A stretch of 64,000 nucleotides of DNA from Roseovarius mucosus (GCF_002080415.1 NZ_CP020474.1:1302001-1366000); one strand, 5' to 3'; shown: positions 17,620 to 26,238, counted from the first letter of the stretch. The notes: generated by a model from the sequence alone, not told the origin. Numbers and translations: made by a program.

Positions 17620-18177
17620 CTACCTCAGCGCAAGAATGAGATCGACCAGCGAGCCAATCGCCGGGGCCGCCTGATCCCGCGCCGGATCACGCATCGCCTG
17701 CATCCCGATCGCCGCCGCATAAACGATGCGTGCCATTTCCAGATTGCCGATGTCACAGGCCGAAAGCAGCCGATGCAACCGCGCCAGCCGTGCCGTATCC
17801 ACCCGCGCCACCGCCTCTGCGGCGATAGGATCGGTCCCGGCCCAGGCCCGGATCGCTGATTCGGCGCGCCGTGTCAGGCTATCGGCCTCAGCCGTGGCAG
17901 CCATGGCCTGCGCACACCCGCGCAAGCGCGCCGCCTCGGTGGCGGCCTGCGATGCTACCTCAAGCCCCTGTGCGGCGTCCTCTTCCCACAGCGCCAAAAG
18001 CGCAGCAGAATAGGCCGGAACATCCGCAAAATGCCAGTAAAACGACCCTTTCGTTGCCCCCAGCCGCCGCGCCAAAGGCTCTGCGCCCAGCGCCGCCGGA
18101 CCCACTTCGCACAGCGCCTCGAACCCGGCCAAAAGCCAGTAATCGCGGGTCAGTCGGGGGCGGCGCAACGCAGTCAT
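17620..18177 (-). CDS. TetR-family transcriptional regulator
   Basis: A 185-residue regulator. The N-terminal helix-turn-helix is visible as the run [18 protein letters not shown] (residues about 33-50), the AcrR/TetR recognition pattern; the rest is helical ligand-binding domain. The start at 18177 gives normal length; a longer frame upstream lacks a ribosome site. It is divergent from phnC across 162 bases and heads a two-gene unit with the META lipoprotein. Whether it controls phnC or only its own operon cannot be told. Confidence 0.85.
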   Translation of the reverse strand: MTALRRPRLTRDYWLLAGFEALCEVGPAALGAEPLARRLGATKGSFYWHFADVPAYSAALLALWEEDAAQGLEVASQAATEAARLRGCAQAMAATAEADSLTRRAESAIRAWAGTDPIAAEAVARVDTARLARLHRLLSACDIGNLEMARIVYAAAIGMQAMRDPARDQAAPAIGSLVDLILALR

Positions 18178-18256
18178 GCCCCTGCCATACGCAGCCCGCC
18201 CTTGCGCTGCAAGAGGCGGCGCTGTCGCGGGGCGCAGCATTGGCCCTGTCAGCCCC

Positions 18257-18289
18257 CTGTCGCAAAAGTTTTACGCGTCTGTCGCAAAC
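18257..18289 (+). promoter_or_regulatory. Pho-box-like direct repeat before phnC
   Basis: CTGTCGCAAA occurs at 18257-18266 and again at 18279-18288, a 22-base period (twice 11). PhoB sites are direct repeats of CTGTCAT at 11-base steps, so this resembles a degenerate Pho box spanning four half-sites, with the middle one (GTTTTAC) poor. A -10-like GTTACG follows at 18304-18309. It would place phosphonate uptake under phosphate starvation control. Confidence 0.5.
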
Positions 18290-18339
18290 TCTTTGAGAAC
18301 CGCCGTTACGTGGTGGCCCAACCCAAGGAGGCATCGACC

Positions 18340-19164
18340 GTGCTCAGCATCGAGAACCTGACCAGAACTTTTGGCCAGAACACCGCCGTGGACAGGGTGT
18401 CCTTCACCGTCGACAAACCGGCGATGATCGGCATCATCGGTCGCTCGGGTGCTGGCAAATCCACGCTGCTGCGCATGATCAACCGGCTTACCGATGCCAC
18501 ATCGGGGCAAATCCTGTTCGAGGGCCGCGACGTGACAGCCCTCAAAGGTGCCGACAAACGCGCGTGGCATTCGGACTGCGCCATGATCTTTCAACAGTTC
18601 AACCTTGTGCCGCGTATGGATGTAGTCTCGAACGTGCTGCATGGCACGCTCAACCGCCGCTCGACGCTGGCCACCATGTTCAACCTCTACCCCGATGCCG
18701 ATATTCACCGCGCCATCGAAATCCTTGACCGGCTTGGCATCGCCGACCATGCCCCCAAACGCGCCGAGGCGCTCTCGGGCGGGCAACAGCAGCGCGTGGC
18801 GATTGCCCGCGCGCTGATGCAGGACCCTAAGATCGTGCTCGCGGATGAACCCATCGCCAGCCTTGATCCGATGAACGCGCAGCTCGTGATGGACGACCTG
18901 CGCCGCATTCACGAAGAGGACGGGCGCACGGTCATCGCCAACCTGCACACGCTCGATACCGCGCGGCGCTACTGCGACCGCGTGATCGGCATGCTGCATG
19001 GCCGCGTCGTGTTCGACGGCACGCCCGAACAACTGACCACCGGCGTCGCGCGCGACATCTACGGTGCCGATGCCTCGTTTTCCGAAGCCAGCACATCGAC
19101 CTCGATTGAAACGCTCGACCGCAGCACCGCCCGCGCCCTGCGCGCAGCCGAGGCGGCGGTCTGA
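18340..19164 (+). CDS. phnC: phosphonate ABC transporter ATP-binding protein
   Basis: A 274-residue ABC ATPase with Walker [10 protein letters not shown], signature [10 protein letters not shown] and Walker [12 protein letters not shown]. It powers import of phosphonates through PhnE from the periplasmic binder PhnD. GTG 18340 is chosen because AAGGAGG lies eight bases upstream; the longer in-frame reading upstream has no support. phnD follows after a 64-base gap containing a hairpin. Confidence 0.95.
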   Translation: MLSIENLTRTFGQNTAVDRVSFTVDKPAMIGIIGRSGAGKSTLLRMINRLTDATSGQILFEGRDVTALKGADKRAWHSDCAMIFQQFNLVPRMDVVSNVLHGTLNRRSTLATMFNLYPDADIHRAIEILDRLGIADHAPKRAEALSGGQQQRVAIARALMQDPKIVLADEPIASLDPMNAQLVMDDLRRIHEEDGRTVIANLHTLDTARRYCDRVIGMLHGRVVFDGTPEQLTTGVARDIYGADASFSEASTSTSIETLDRSTARALRAAEAAV

Positions 19165-19183
19165 CGACCCGCGAACCACCCAA

Positions 19184-19205
19184 GGCCCGCCGGGGGTGGC
19201 GGGCC
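19184..19205 (+). other. hairpin between phnC and phnD
   Basis: GGCCCGCC and GGCGGGCC form an eight-base perfect stem with a six-base loop just before the phnD ribosome site. There is no T-run. It probably protects or terminates part of the transcript and so adjusts the PhnD to PhnC ratio. Confidence 0.5.
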
Positions 19206-19228
19206 GCAATCCAACCGGAGAAAAACCC

Positions 19229-20131
19229 ATGAAGAACCTCTTTGCTGCCATCGTCGCCACCACCGCTCTGGTCAGCCCCGCGCTGGCCCAAGACCAGATC
19301 ACCGAATTCCGCATCGGCATTCTGGGCGGTGAAAACGCCCAAGACCGCATGACCTCGAACGAATGCTACCGCGCCAAGGCCGAAGACCTGCTCGGCGTGC
19401 CGGTCAAGCTCTTTACCCCCGCCGATTATGACGGTGTGATTCAGGGCCTGCTTGGCGGCACGCTCGACATGGCATGGCTTGGGGCCTCCGCCTATGCCAA
19501 GGCCTATCTGACCGACCCAGAGGCGGTCGAGCCGGTCATGGTCAAGACCAACCTCGACAAATCCTATGGCTATTATGCCATCGGCTTTGCGCGCAAAGAC
19601 CGCAACATCGCCTCGCTCGACGACATGAAGGGCAAAGTCTTTGCCTTTGGTGATCCCAACTCGACCAGCGGCTACCTGATCCCCTCGATCGAGATCCCCG
19701 TCGAAATCGGGGCCAGCATGGACTCGGGCGACTACTTTGGTGAGGTCAAGTTCGTGGGCGGCCACGAGCAGACCATCGTTGCCGTCGCCAATGGCGATGT
19801 CGACGCGGGCGTCACCTGGGCCGATGGCATGGGCGCATGGGAAGACGGCTATAATTCCGGCGCGCTGCGCAAGGCGGCGGATGCGGGCCTTGTCGACATG
19901 AACCAGATCGTCGAAATCTGGAAATCCAAGCCCATCCCCGAAGGCCCCATCGTGCTTCGCAAATCCCTGCCCGAGCGCGTCAAGCTGGACATCACCACCC
20001 TGACCGCCTCGCTCCCCTATATGGACGCCGATTGTGCCTATAACTTCATGGCCGGCGAGGCGCTCGGCTTCCAGCCGATCAACCACGACGCCTATCTCTC
20101 GATCATCGAGGCGCGCAAGGCCTCGAACTAA
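19229..20131 (+). CDS. phnD: phosphonate ABC transporter substrate-binding protein
   Basis: A 300-residue periplasmic binding protein with a signal peptide ending near ALA-Q (residues 1-21). It has the PhnD-family features FRIGILGGENAQDR and the ligand-domain run LGGTLDMAWLGASAYAKAY. It captures phosphonates for PhnCE. CCGGAG precedes the ATG. A strong 12-base hairpin follows the stop, a common feature after binding-protein genes that need excess expression. Confidence 0.95.
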   Translation: MKNLFAAIVATTALVSPALAQDQITEFRIGILGGENAQDRMTSNECYRAKAEDLLGVPVKLFTPADYDGVIQGLLGGTLDMAWLGASAYAKAYLTDPEAVEPVMVKTNLDKSYGYYAIGFARKDRNIASLDDMKGKVFAFGDPNSTSGYLIPSIEIPVEIGASMDSGDYFGEVKFVGGHEQTIVAVANGDVDAGVTWADGMGAWEDGYNSGALRKAADAGLVDMNQIVEIWKSKPIPEGPIVLRKSLPERVKLDITTLTASLPYMDADCAYNFMAGEALGFQPINHDAYLSIIEARKASN

Positions 20132-20150
20132 GGCCCAAGCGCTGACACAG

Positions 20151-20180
20151 AACCGGGCCTGCATCGCCGCAGGCCCGGTT
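20151..20180 (+). other. strong hairpin between phnD and phnE1
   Basis: AACCGGGCCTGC and GCAGGCCCGGTT form a perfect 12-base stem with a six-base loop. It is followed by TCGC rather than a T-run, so it is more likely an mRNA-stabilising or partial-termination element than a full terminator. Confidence 0.7.
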
Positions 20181-20200
20181 TCGCATGACGGGGGATAAAC

Positions 20201-21082
20201 ATGACCGATCTGACAGCAGGCCAAGCCACAGAACCGGGCGCCGCACGGGTGAAATCCGTGCAAGACGCCTATATGGATATGACCCGCCGCAAACGCCTCT
20301 ACGGCATGGTGATGCTGGTCGTCTTCATCGCCCTCATGGTCTCGGGCTTTCGCGTGGCGGATGCGCGCAACGCGGGCGGCTTTTGGGACGGGATCGGCAA
20401 TATCTTTCAGTTTCCCGGCGAAGTTCTGTCCGAGGCGGGCCAGAAAATCGCCAACCTGCCGGGGCTGATGGCCAAATTCCTGCCCTCGCTGCTGGAGACC
20501 GTCAACATCGCCGCAGCCTCTACGCTTCTGGGCGCGCTTGGGGCGGTGATGATCTCGCTGTTGGCGACGCGCGGGCTGGCAAAATGGCCCCGCCTCATCG
20601 GTCTCTTTCGCCGGATCATGGATATCCTGCGCGCTGTGCCCGAGATTGTCATCGCCCTCGTGCTGATTTTCATCCTCGGCGGCGGCCCGGTGCCTGCGAT
20701 GATCGCCATCGCCATTCACACCATGGGCGCGCTCGGCAAGCTCTTTTCCGAGGTCAATGAAAACGCCAGCCTCAAACCCGTCGAGGGGCTGCAATCGGTG
20801 GGGGCGACATGGGGTCAACGGATGTGGCTGGGCGTGATCCCGCAGGTGGCCCCCAATTACCTCAGCTACGCGCTCCTGCGCTTCGAAATCAACATCCGCG
20901 CCTCCGCCATCTTGGGCTTTGTTGGCTCTGGCGGCATCGGATACGACCTGAAAAACGCCTTTAGCTGGGGCCAAGGGCGTTACGATGAGGTGGCCGCGAT
21001 CTTTCTGCTTTTGTTCGGCACAATCGTGCTTTTTGACCAACTCTCCAGCCATTACCGCAACAAGCTGATCGGCGAGGGCTAA
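20201..21082 (+). CDS. phnE: phosphonate ABC transporter permease (PhnE1)
   Basis: A 293-residue inner-membrane permease with a first helix at about 30-47 and the binding-protein-dependent transport domain in the C-terminal 200 residues. The cytoplasmic loop contact motif is visible around ENASLKPVEGLQSVGAT. It pairs with the next permease and PhnC. GGGGGATAA precedes the ATG. It is separated from phnE2 by four bases. Confidence 0.94.
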   Translation: MTDLTAGQATEPGAARVKSVQDAYMDMTRRKRLYGMVMLVVFIALMVSGFRVADARNAGGFWDGIGNIFQFPGEVLSEAGQKIANLPGLMAKFLPSLLETVNIAAASTLLGALGAVMISLLATRGLAKWPRLIGLFRRIMDILRAVPEIVIALVLIFILGGGPVPAMIAIAIHTMGALGKLFSEVNENASLKPVEGLQSVGATWGQRMWLGVIPQVAPNYLSYALLRFEINIRASAILGFVGSGGIGYDLKNAFSWGQGRYDEVAAIFLLLFGTIVLFDQLSSHYRNKLIGEG

Positions 21083-21086
21083 GACC

Positions 21087-22433
21087 ATGAGCATGATGAC
21101 CGACATCACCCCGCCCCACTTTGACGCCGCCACCCTCTTTCGCCGCAAACGGCGGTTGGCCTTTGCCGTCCCGGCGGTGATCCTTGCCTATTTCACCTAT
21201 ATCTTCTTTGCGTTCAACATCATGGGGCTGGCCGACCGTGCGCGGCTCGACAATGCCCGCATCCTTGTCGCCGACAGCTATAGCTACAAAACCCATGTCA
21301 CCCGCGACAACCGGTCGGGCGCACTCAGCATCGCAGTCGAGGGCGAGAACAAGGGCACATGGCCCGAGGGGCGCAGCCCCGATTGGGTCGATATCCAAAG
21401 CCCGGAACGCACGCTGGTATCCCTGAAACATGGTCAAGAGGTGCTGATTGACGGCAACACGCTGCGCTATGATGTGCCGGGCTATGGGCTGATCACAGCC
21501 GAGGTCACGCGCCGCGAGGGTGTCAAACTCACCCTGCCCACAGACACCATCCCCGACTGGATCAGCGCCAGCGACGCACGGGTGGACATCACCACCGAGG
21601 CCGGTCGCGTGACCCTGACACGGGCGCGCACCGAGGTCATGCGCTATCACTTCGGCTGGGAACTCTTCTGGTTCACCCTCGACAGCCCGTTCTATGGCAA
21701 AAGCTTTGGTGAATTGGCTCGCCTTGCCGTCTCGGGCGAACGGGTGGTCGCGGACAAAAGCAACCTTGCGGCGATGGTATCCGACGTCTGGAACAACCGC
21801 ATGTGGCAGCACAAGGATGTGCTCTGGGCCATTTTCGAAACCATCCTCATGGCCTTTCTCGGCACCATGGGGGCGGGCCTCGTGGCGCTGCCGCTGGCCT
21901 TTGCGGCGGCGCGCAACTTCTCGCCCTATCTCGCGGTGCGTGCGGCGGTGCGGCGCGTCTTTGATCTCTTGCGCGGGGTCGATGCGCTGATCTGGACGCT
22001 GGTGCTCGCCCGCGCCTTTGGCCCGGGCCCGATGACCGGCGCGCTGGCCATTCTGCTCACGGATACCGGCACCTTTGGCAAACTCTTTTCCGAGGCGCTG
22101 GAAAACGTCGACAAGAACCAAATCGAAGGCGTCCAATCCACAGGGGCCAAACCGCTGCAACGCTATCGCTTTGGCGTGATCCCCCAGATCACACCCGTCC
22201 TGCTCAGCCAACTGCTCTATTACCTCGAATCCAACACCCGCAGCGCCACCATCATCGGGGCCATCACCGGCGGTGGGATCGGCCTCTTACTCACACAGGC
22301 CATGATCACGCAAAAGGACTGGGAAGAGGTCAGCTATTACATCATTCTCATTCTGATCATGGTGATGCTGATGGACACTCTCTCAGGCTGGTTGCGCCGC
22401 AAACTTATCACCTCGGACGACGCTGGGCACTGA
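21087..22433 (+). CDS. phnE: phosphonate ABC transporter permease (PhnE2), with periplasmic insert
   Basis: A 448-residue second permease. The first membrane helix is at about 28-48. A hydrophilic region of about 180 residues (50-230) follows before the usual permease domain, whose loop motif reads ENVDKNQIEGVQSTGA. Most PhnE proteins are about 260-300 residues, so the extra segment is striking; by topology it should be periplasmic. Two permeases suggest a PhnE1-PhnE2 heterodimer. The start may be ATG 21087 or one of the ATGs just after it. Confidence 0.9.
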   Translation: MSMMTDITPPHFDAATLFRRKRRLAFAVPAVILAYFTYIFFAFNIMGLADRARLDNARILVADSYSYKTHVTRDNRSGALSIAVEGENKGTWPEGRSPDWVDIQSPERTLVSLKHGQEVLIDGNTLRYDVPGYGLITAEVTRREGVKLTLPTDTIPDWISASDARVDITTEAGRVTLTRARTEVMRYHFGWELFWFTLDSPFYGKSFGELARLAVSGERVVADKSNLAAMVSDVWNNRMWQHKDVLWAIFETILMAFLGTMGAGLVALPLAFAAARNFSPYLAVRAAVRRVFDLLRGVDALIWTLVLARAFGPGPMTGALAILLTDTGTFGKLFSEALENVDKNQIEGVQSTGAKPLQRYRFGVIPQITPVLLSQLLYYLESNTRSATIIGAITGGGIGLLLTQAMITQKDWEEVSYYIILILIMVMLMDTLSGWLRRKLITSDDAGH

Positions 22434-22446
22434 GAGGGCGGACTGT

Positions 22447-22501
22447 GAGTATTTGAACCATAAAGAAACAGCCCTCGCTCTTCTTTTTGGCTAAAATACT
22501 C
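22447..22501. repeat. intergenic inverted-repeat element, full copy
   Basis: Two 21-base arms (22447-22467 and 22481-22501) beginning GAGTATTT and ending AAAGAA in inverted orientation pair at 18 of 21 positions around a 13-base loop. A single arm of the same element occurs at 26206-26226. The hairpin could act as a terminator or RNA-processing signal between phnE2 and the acyltransferase gene. Confidence 0.7.
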
Positions 22502-22523
22502 CCGCCGGAGGCCCGAAACCCTT

Positions 22524-23153
22524 ATGGAGCGCGCGATGCCCCGATTGCAGGCCGACAAGGCCCTGATCCACCCGGACTGCGACATCACCGATTGCGAATT
22601 CGGCATCTATACCGAGGTCGGGCGCGGCAGCCGCCTCGCGCATGTGGCGATGGGGGATTACTCCTATTGCGACCGATCCTGCGATCTCGCCAATACAGAG
22701 ATCGGCAAATTCGCCAATATCGCCAGCTTTGTGCGCGTGGGGGCCACGGATCATCCGCTCGACCGCGCCAGCCTGCACCACTTTCTCTATCGCTCTGCCA
22801 GCTATTGGGAGGATGCGCCCGACGATGCGCTTTGGTTCGACAAACGCCGCGCGCGGCTGGCGCGCATTGGCCATGACACCTGGATCGGCCACAATGCGCA
22901 GGTCAAGCCCGAGATCACCGTGGGCCACGGGGCGGTTATCGCCGCCGGGGCTGTGGTAACGCATGACGTAGCCCCCTATATGATCGTCGCAGGCGTGCCC
23001 GCCCAGCCGCTGCGCCCGCGCCTTGCCCCCGCTCTGGCCGACCGCATGATGGCACTGGCGTGGTGGGAGTGGGATCACGCCCGCCTGCGGGAGAACCTAG
23101 ATGATTTTCGCAGCCTGAGCGCCGAGGCCTTTCTTGAAAAGCACGGCGGCTGA
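22524..23153 (+). CDS. phosphonate-locus hexapeptide-repeat acyltransferase
   Basis: A 209-residue left-handed beta-helix transferase. Hexapeptide-type repeats run through residues about 12-75 and again at 110-160 (IGHNAQVKPEITVGHGAVIAAGAVV). The family resembles chloramphenicol/maltose O-acetyltransferases and contains members tied to phn operons. It may acetylate an aminophosphonate or a ribosyl intermediate; the substrate is inferred, not known. ATG 22536 with GGAG six bases upstream is an equally plausible start, giving 205 residues. Confidence 0.83.
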   Translation: MERAMPRLQADKALIHPDCDITDCEFGIYTEVGRGSRLAHVAMGDYSYCDRSCDLANTEIGKFANIASFVRVGATDHPLDRASLHHFLYRSASYWEDAPDDALWFDKRRARLARIGHDTWIGHNAQVKPEITVGHGAVIAAGAVVTHDVAPYMIVAGVPAQPLRPRLAPALADRMMALAWWEWDHARLRENLDDFRSLSAEAFLEKHGG

Positions 23154-23160
23154 CCGCAAG

Positions 23161-23185
23161 AAAAAGGCGGCCACAACGGGCCGCC
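23161..23185 (-). terminator. terminator for the phnF transcript
   Basis: Read on the minus strand, GGCGGCC pairs with GGCCGCC across a short loop and is followed by TTTTT (23165-23161). It lies about 100 bases past phnF and just after the convergent acyltransferase stop. Confidence 0.65.
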
Positions 23186-23280
23186 CTTGAGATGCTGAAA
23201 TCATGGATGAAAAAGGCAGCTGATCTATACATCGCTGATAGGCCCGCGATGTGACAGCGCCGTGACATCGGGGCAAGTGT

Positions 23281-24000
23281 TCAAGCATCCGCCAGGGTCA
23301 GCGTGATCCGGTCCCCGGCAAACCATGTGCGGCCATATTCGATAGGCTGCCCCTCGGGATCGACATTGACCGCAATCGTGCGCAGGATCGGCGCACCCGG
23401 GCTGAGATGCAGATGCACCGCCTGCATCGGGCTGGCCAGTTTCGCAGTGAGCCGCGTCGAGGCGCGGGTGAAATCCGCAACCCCTTGCTCTGCCAGCGCC
23501 GCCGTCACCGATCTGAGCCGCCGCAGCGCCTCGGGCAGGCCGGGAAACCGCGCCGCCGGAAAGCTGCTGCGAAACACCGCCACCGGCACGCCATCGGCCA
23601 GCGACAGCCCGTCACAGACATGCACCATGGCCCCGGGCGCAAGCCTGAGCGCCTCGGCCTCAGCGGCATCGGCGCTGCGGGTCTCAAGCGCCAAGATCTC
23701 TTTGGTTGGCAACCGCCCGGCCGCTTGCAAATTCTGGTGAAACCGCACCCGCCGACCAATCGGATACTCGGTCGGGCGATGCGCCACGAACGCCCCGGCC
23801 CCGCGCCGGGCAAAGATCACCCCCGCCTCGGCCAAAACCGCGAGCGCCCGCCGCACCGTATGGCGATTGACGCCGAACCGCGTGGCCAGAACCGCCTCGG
23901 TCGGCAGCTTGTCACCGGGGCCATAGCGCCCTGCCGCGATGTCACGGCTCAGACTGTCGTGGATCGCCCGCCAGAGGGCATCGGGTTTTTCTCGGGGCAT
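23281..24000 (-). CDS. phnF: GntR/HutC-family phosphonate repressor
   Basis: A 239-residue regulator with an N-terminal winged helix (residues about 8-75, including ATRFGVNRHTVRRALAVLAEAGVI) and a C-terminal UTRA ligand domain. Family members repress phosphonate-use genes until an effector binds. It is divergent from phnG, with its own ATG 103 bases from the phnG ATG, so one operator could control both. Assignment to PhnF rests on family plus position. Confidence 0.88.
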   Translation of the reverse strand: MPREKPDALWRAIHDSLSRDIAAGRYGPGDKLPTEAVLATRFGVNRHTVRRALAVLAEAGVIFARRGAGAFVAHRPTEYPIGRRVRFHQNLQAAGRLPTKEILALETRSADAAEAEALRLAPGAMVHVCDGLSLADGVPVAVFRSSFPAARFPGLPEALRRLRSVTAALAEQGVADFTRASTRLTAKLASPMQAVHLHLSPGAPILRTIAVNVDPEGQPIEYGRTWFAGDRITLTLADA

Positions 24001-24044
24001 GTCACATAAGTTTCATTGTGGACTGGCTTGCTAGGGAGGCGGGT

Positions 24045-24074
24045 TTGGCGTATAGATTTGTCTAGTTGTATAGT
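24045..24074 (+). promoter_or_regulatory. phnG promoter with PhnF-type operator
   Basis: TTGGCG and TATAGT lie 18 bases apart about 30 bases before phnG. The spacer and -10 carry three related units, TATAG (24051), TCTAG (24061) and TATAG (24069), including the inverted repeat TAGA-TTTG-TCTA (24053-24064) and the tandem TTGTCTAG-TTGTATAG. This is the likely PhnF-binding operator. The strip is also conspicuously A/T-rich compared with its surroundings. Confidence 0.55.
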
Positions 24075-24102
24075 AATACCGACAACTTCACAAGGTGTCC
24101 AC

Positions 24103-24546
24103 ATGAGCAAAGAAACCGAGCGCAAGGGCTGGATGGGTCTTTTGGCGCGCACCCCCGCCGAGGATGTGCAAACGCTCTTGTCTGACACGGGGCTATCCCC
24201 TGATTACGCCTATCTGCGTGCGCCCGAGGTGGGCGGCGTCATGGTGCGGGGCCGCGCCGGGGCCACGGGGGGCGCCTTCAACCTTGGTGAAATGACCGTC
24301 ACCCGCTGCGCCTTGCAACTGGGCGATGGCCGCGTTGGCCACGGCTATGTGCAGGGCCGCGACAAGCGCCACGCCACGCAGGCCGCGCTGATTGACGCGC
24401 TGATGCAGGGGGCCGAGGCCGCGCTGATCCGCGACCGCGTTCTGGCCCCTTTGGCCGAGGCCGAGACCACCCGCCGCAGCGCCCGCGCCGCCCGCGCCGC
24501 AGCGACCAAGGTCGATTTCTTCACCCTTGTGCGCGGAGAGGATTGA
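24103..24546 (+). CDS. phnG: C-P lyase core subunit PhnG
   Basis: A 147-residue subunit of the PhnGHIJ carbon-phosphorus lyase core. Typical features are WMGLLARTPAEDV near the start and EMTVTRCALQL in the middle. With PhnI, PhnH and PhnL it takes part in forming ribosyl-triphosphonate from ATP. The ATG at 24103 follows AAGGTG. Its stop overlaps the phnH ATG (TGATG). Confidence 0.94.
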   Translation: MSKETERKGWMGLLARTPAEDVQTLLSDTGLSPDYAYLRAPEVGGVMVRGRAGATGGAFNLGEMTVTRCALQLGDGRVGHGYVQGRDKRHATQAALIDALMQGAEAALIRDRVLAPLAEAETTRRSARAARAAATKVDFFTLVRGED

Positions 24547-25118
24547 TGCAGACCGAAGCCCTGACCGGCGGCTTTGCCGCAGCCCCCACCGAGGCCGCCC
24601 TGGCCTTTCGCGCGGTGATGCGCGCCATGGCCCGTCCCGGCACCATTGAGCAGATCATGGGCGCAGAGCCGCCACCGCCCCTATCGCCCGCGGCAGGCGC
24701 GGTGCTCTTGACGCTCTGTGATCCTGAAACGCCACTCTATCTGGCGGGGGCGGTTGATACCCCAATGGTGCGCGACTGGATCACCTTTCACACCGGCGCA
24801 TCGCTGGTGGACCGCCCCCGCGCCATGTTCGCGCTCGGGCCTTGGTCTGCCCTTCTACCGCTGGCCGATTATCCCATCGGCACGGCCGAATACCCCGACC
24901 GCGCAACCACCCTGATCGTCGAGATGGCGCAGCTCACGCACACCGGCGCACGCCTGACCGGACCGGGGATTGCAACCACCGCCGCGCTCTCGCTGCCGCC
25001 CGACATGGCCGCATTTCAGCGCAACGCCGCACAGTTTCCGCTGGGGCTCGATTTTCTCTTTACCTCTGGTCATGACCTCGCGGCGCTGCCGCGCTCAACC
25101 CGTGTGGAGGGCCAATAG
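24546..25118 (+). CDS. phnH: C-P lyase core subunit PhnH
   Basis: A 190-residue PhnH-family protein, related to PLP-dependent transferase folds but lacking the cofactor lysine in known members. The family start AFRAVMRAMARPGTIE is clear (residues about 20-35). It is part of the core complex and is needed for substrate activation. Start and stop are coupled to phnG and phnI; the phnI ATG directly abuts its TAG. Confidence 0.93.
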   Translation: MQTEALTGGFAAAPTEAALAFRAVMRAMARPGTIEQIMGAEPPPPLSPAAGAVLLTLCDPETPLYLAGAVDTPMVRDWITFHTGASLVDRPRAMFALGPWSALLPLADYPIGTAEYPDRATTLIVEMAQLTHTGARLTGPGIATTAALSLPPDMAAFQRNAAQFPLGLDFLFTSGHDLAALPRSTRVEGQ

Positions 25119-26207
25119 ATGTATGTCGCAGTCAAAGGCGGCGAACGCGCCATCGACAACGCCCATGCTTGGCTGGCCGAGGAACGGCGCGGCGATACAT
25201 CCGTGGCCGAGCTCAGCGTGGCGCAGATCCGCGAACAGCTCAGCCTTGCCGTCAACCGCGTCATGGCCGAGGGCTCGCTCTATGATCCCGACCTTGCCGC
25301 GCTCGCCATCAAACAGGCGCGCGGCGATCTGATCGAGGCGATCTTTCTCATCCGCGCCTATCGCACCACCCTGCCCCGCTTTGGCGCGTCTCATCCAGTG
25401 AATACCGCCGCCATGCGCTGTGATCGGCGCATCTCGGCCACGTTCAAGGACGCGCCGGGCGGGCAGGTGCTGGGGCCGACGTTTGACTACACCCACCGCC
25501 TCTTGGATTTCAAACTCGCGGCAGAGGGCGAGACGCCGCAAGCGCCCACAGCCACGCCCACCCCCGGCCCCACGCCGCATATCATGGGCTATCTCGACCG
25601 CGAGGGGCTGATCCAGCAGGAAAACCCGAGCGACAGCACGCCCCCCGACCTCACCCGCGAACCGATGCAACTGCCCGCAGACCGCGCGCTGCGGCTTCAG
25701 GCGCTGACGCGCGGCGATGAGGGGTTTATCCTCTCGCTCGCCTATTCCACCCAGCGCGGCTATGCCCGCAACCACGCCTTTGTGGGCGAGTTGCGCATCG
25801 GCGCTGTTGCCGTGGAAATGGATATCCCCGAACTGGGCTTTGCGATTGAGCTGGGCGAGATCACCCTCACCGAATGCGAAACCGTCAACCAGTTCAAAGG
25901 CTCGAAAACCGAACCGCCGCAATTCACGCGCGGCTATGGGCTGGTCTTTGGCCAGACCGAGCGCAAGGCCATCGCCATGGCACTGGTGGACCGCGCGCTG
26001 CGCTGGAAAGAATTGGGCGAAGAGGATCAAGGCGCACCCGCGCAGGACGAGGAATTCGTCCTCATGCATGCCGACAACATTCAGGCCACCGGCTTTCTCG
26101 AGCATATCAAGCTGCCGCATTACGTCGATTTCCAGTCCGAACTGGAACTGGTGCGCAAACTCCGCCGCGAGGCCGAGGGCGCGGCGCATCGGGAGGCGGC
26201 GGAATGA
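25119..26207 (+). CDS. phnI: C-P lyase core subunit PhnI
   Basis: A 362-residue protein with the PhnI start MYVAVKGGERAIDNAHAWL and the C-terminal segment HADNIQATGFLEHIKLPHYVDFQSE. PhnI displaces adenine from ATP during coupling of the phosphonate to ribose triphosphate. Length matches the family. Its TGA overlaps the first bases of an intergenic repeat arm, and the next gene begins 31 bases later. Confidence 0.96.
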   Translation: MYVAVKGGERAIDNAHAWLAEERRGDTSVAELSVAQIREQLSLAVNRVMAEGSLYDPDLAALAIKQARGDLIEAIFLIRAYRTTLPRFGASHPVNTAAMRCDRRISATFKDAPGGQVLGPTFDYTHRLLDFKLAAEGETPQAPTATPTPGPTPHIMGYLDREGLIQQENPSDSTPPDLTREPMQLPADRALRLQALTRGDEGFILSLAYSTQRGYARNHAFVGELRIGAVAVEMDIPELGFAIELGEITLTECETVNQFKGSKTEPPQFTRGYGLVFGQTERKAIAMALVDRALRWKELGEEDQGAPAQDEEFVLMHADNIQATGFLEHIKLPHYVDFQSELELVRKLRREAEGAAHREAAE

Positions 26208-26226
26208 GTATTTTTGCCATAAAGAA
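26206..26226 (+). repeat. intergenic repeat arm, single copy
   Basis: A 21-base arm beginning GAGTATTT and ending AAAGAA, 19 of 21 identical to the reverse complement of the right arm of the element at 22447-22501. It overlaps the phnI stop by two bases and precedes the HAD gene. No partner arm lies nearby. Confidence 0.65.
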
Positions 26227-26238
26227 GCAGGCCCGCCC

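Noticed and set aside
18932..21148. A 738-residue open frame opposite phnD and phnE1
   Set aside because: Same reason: antisense to clear transporter genes, with no recognisable domain.
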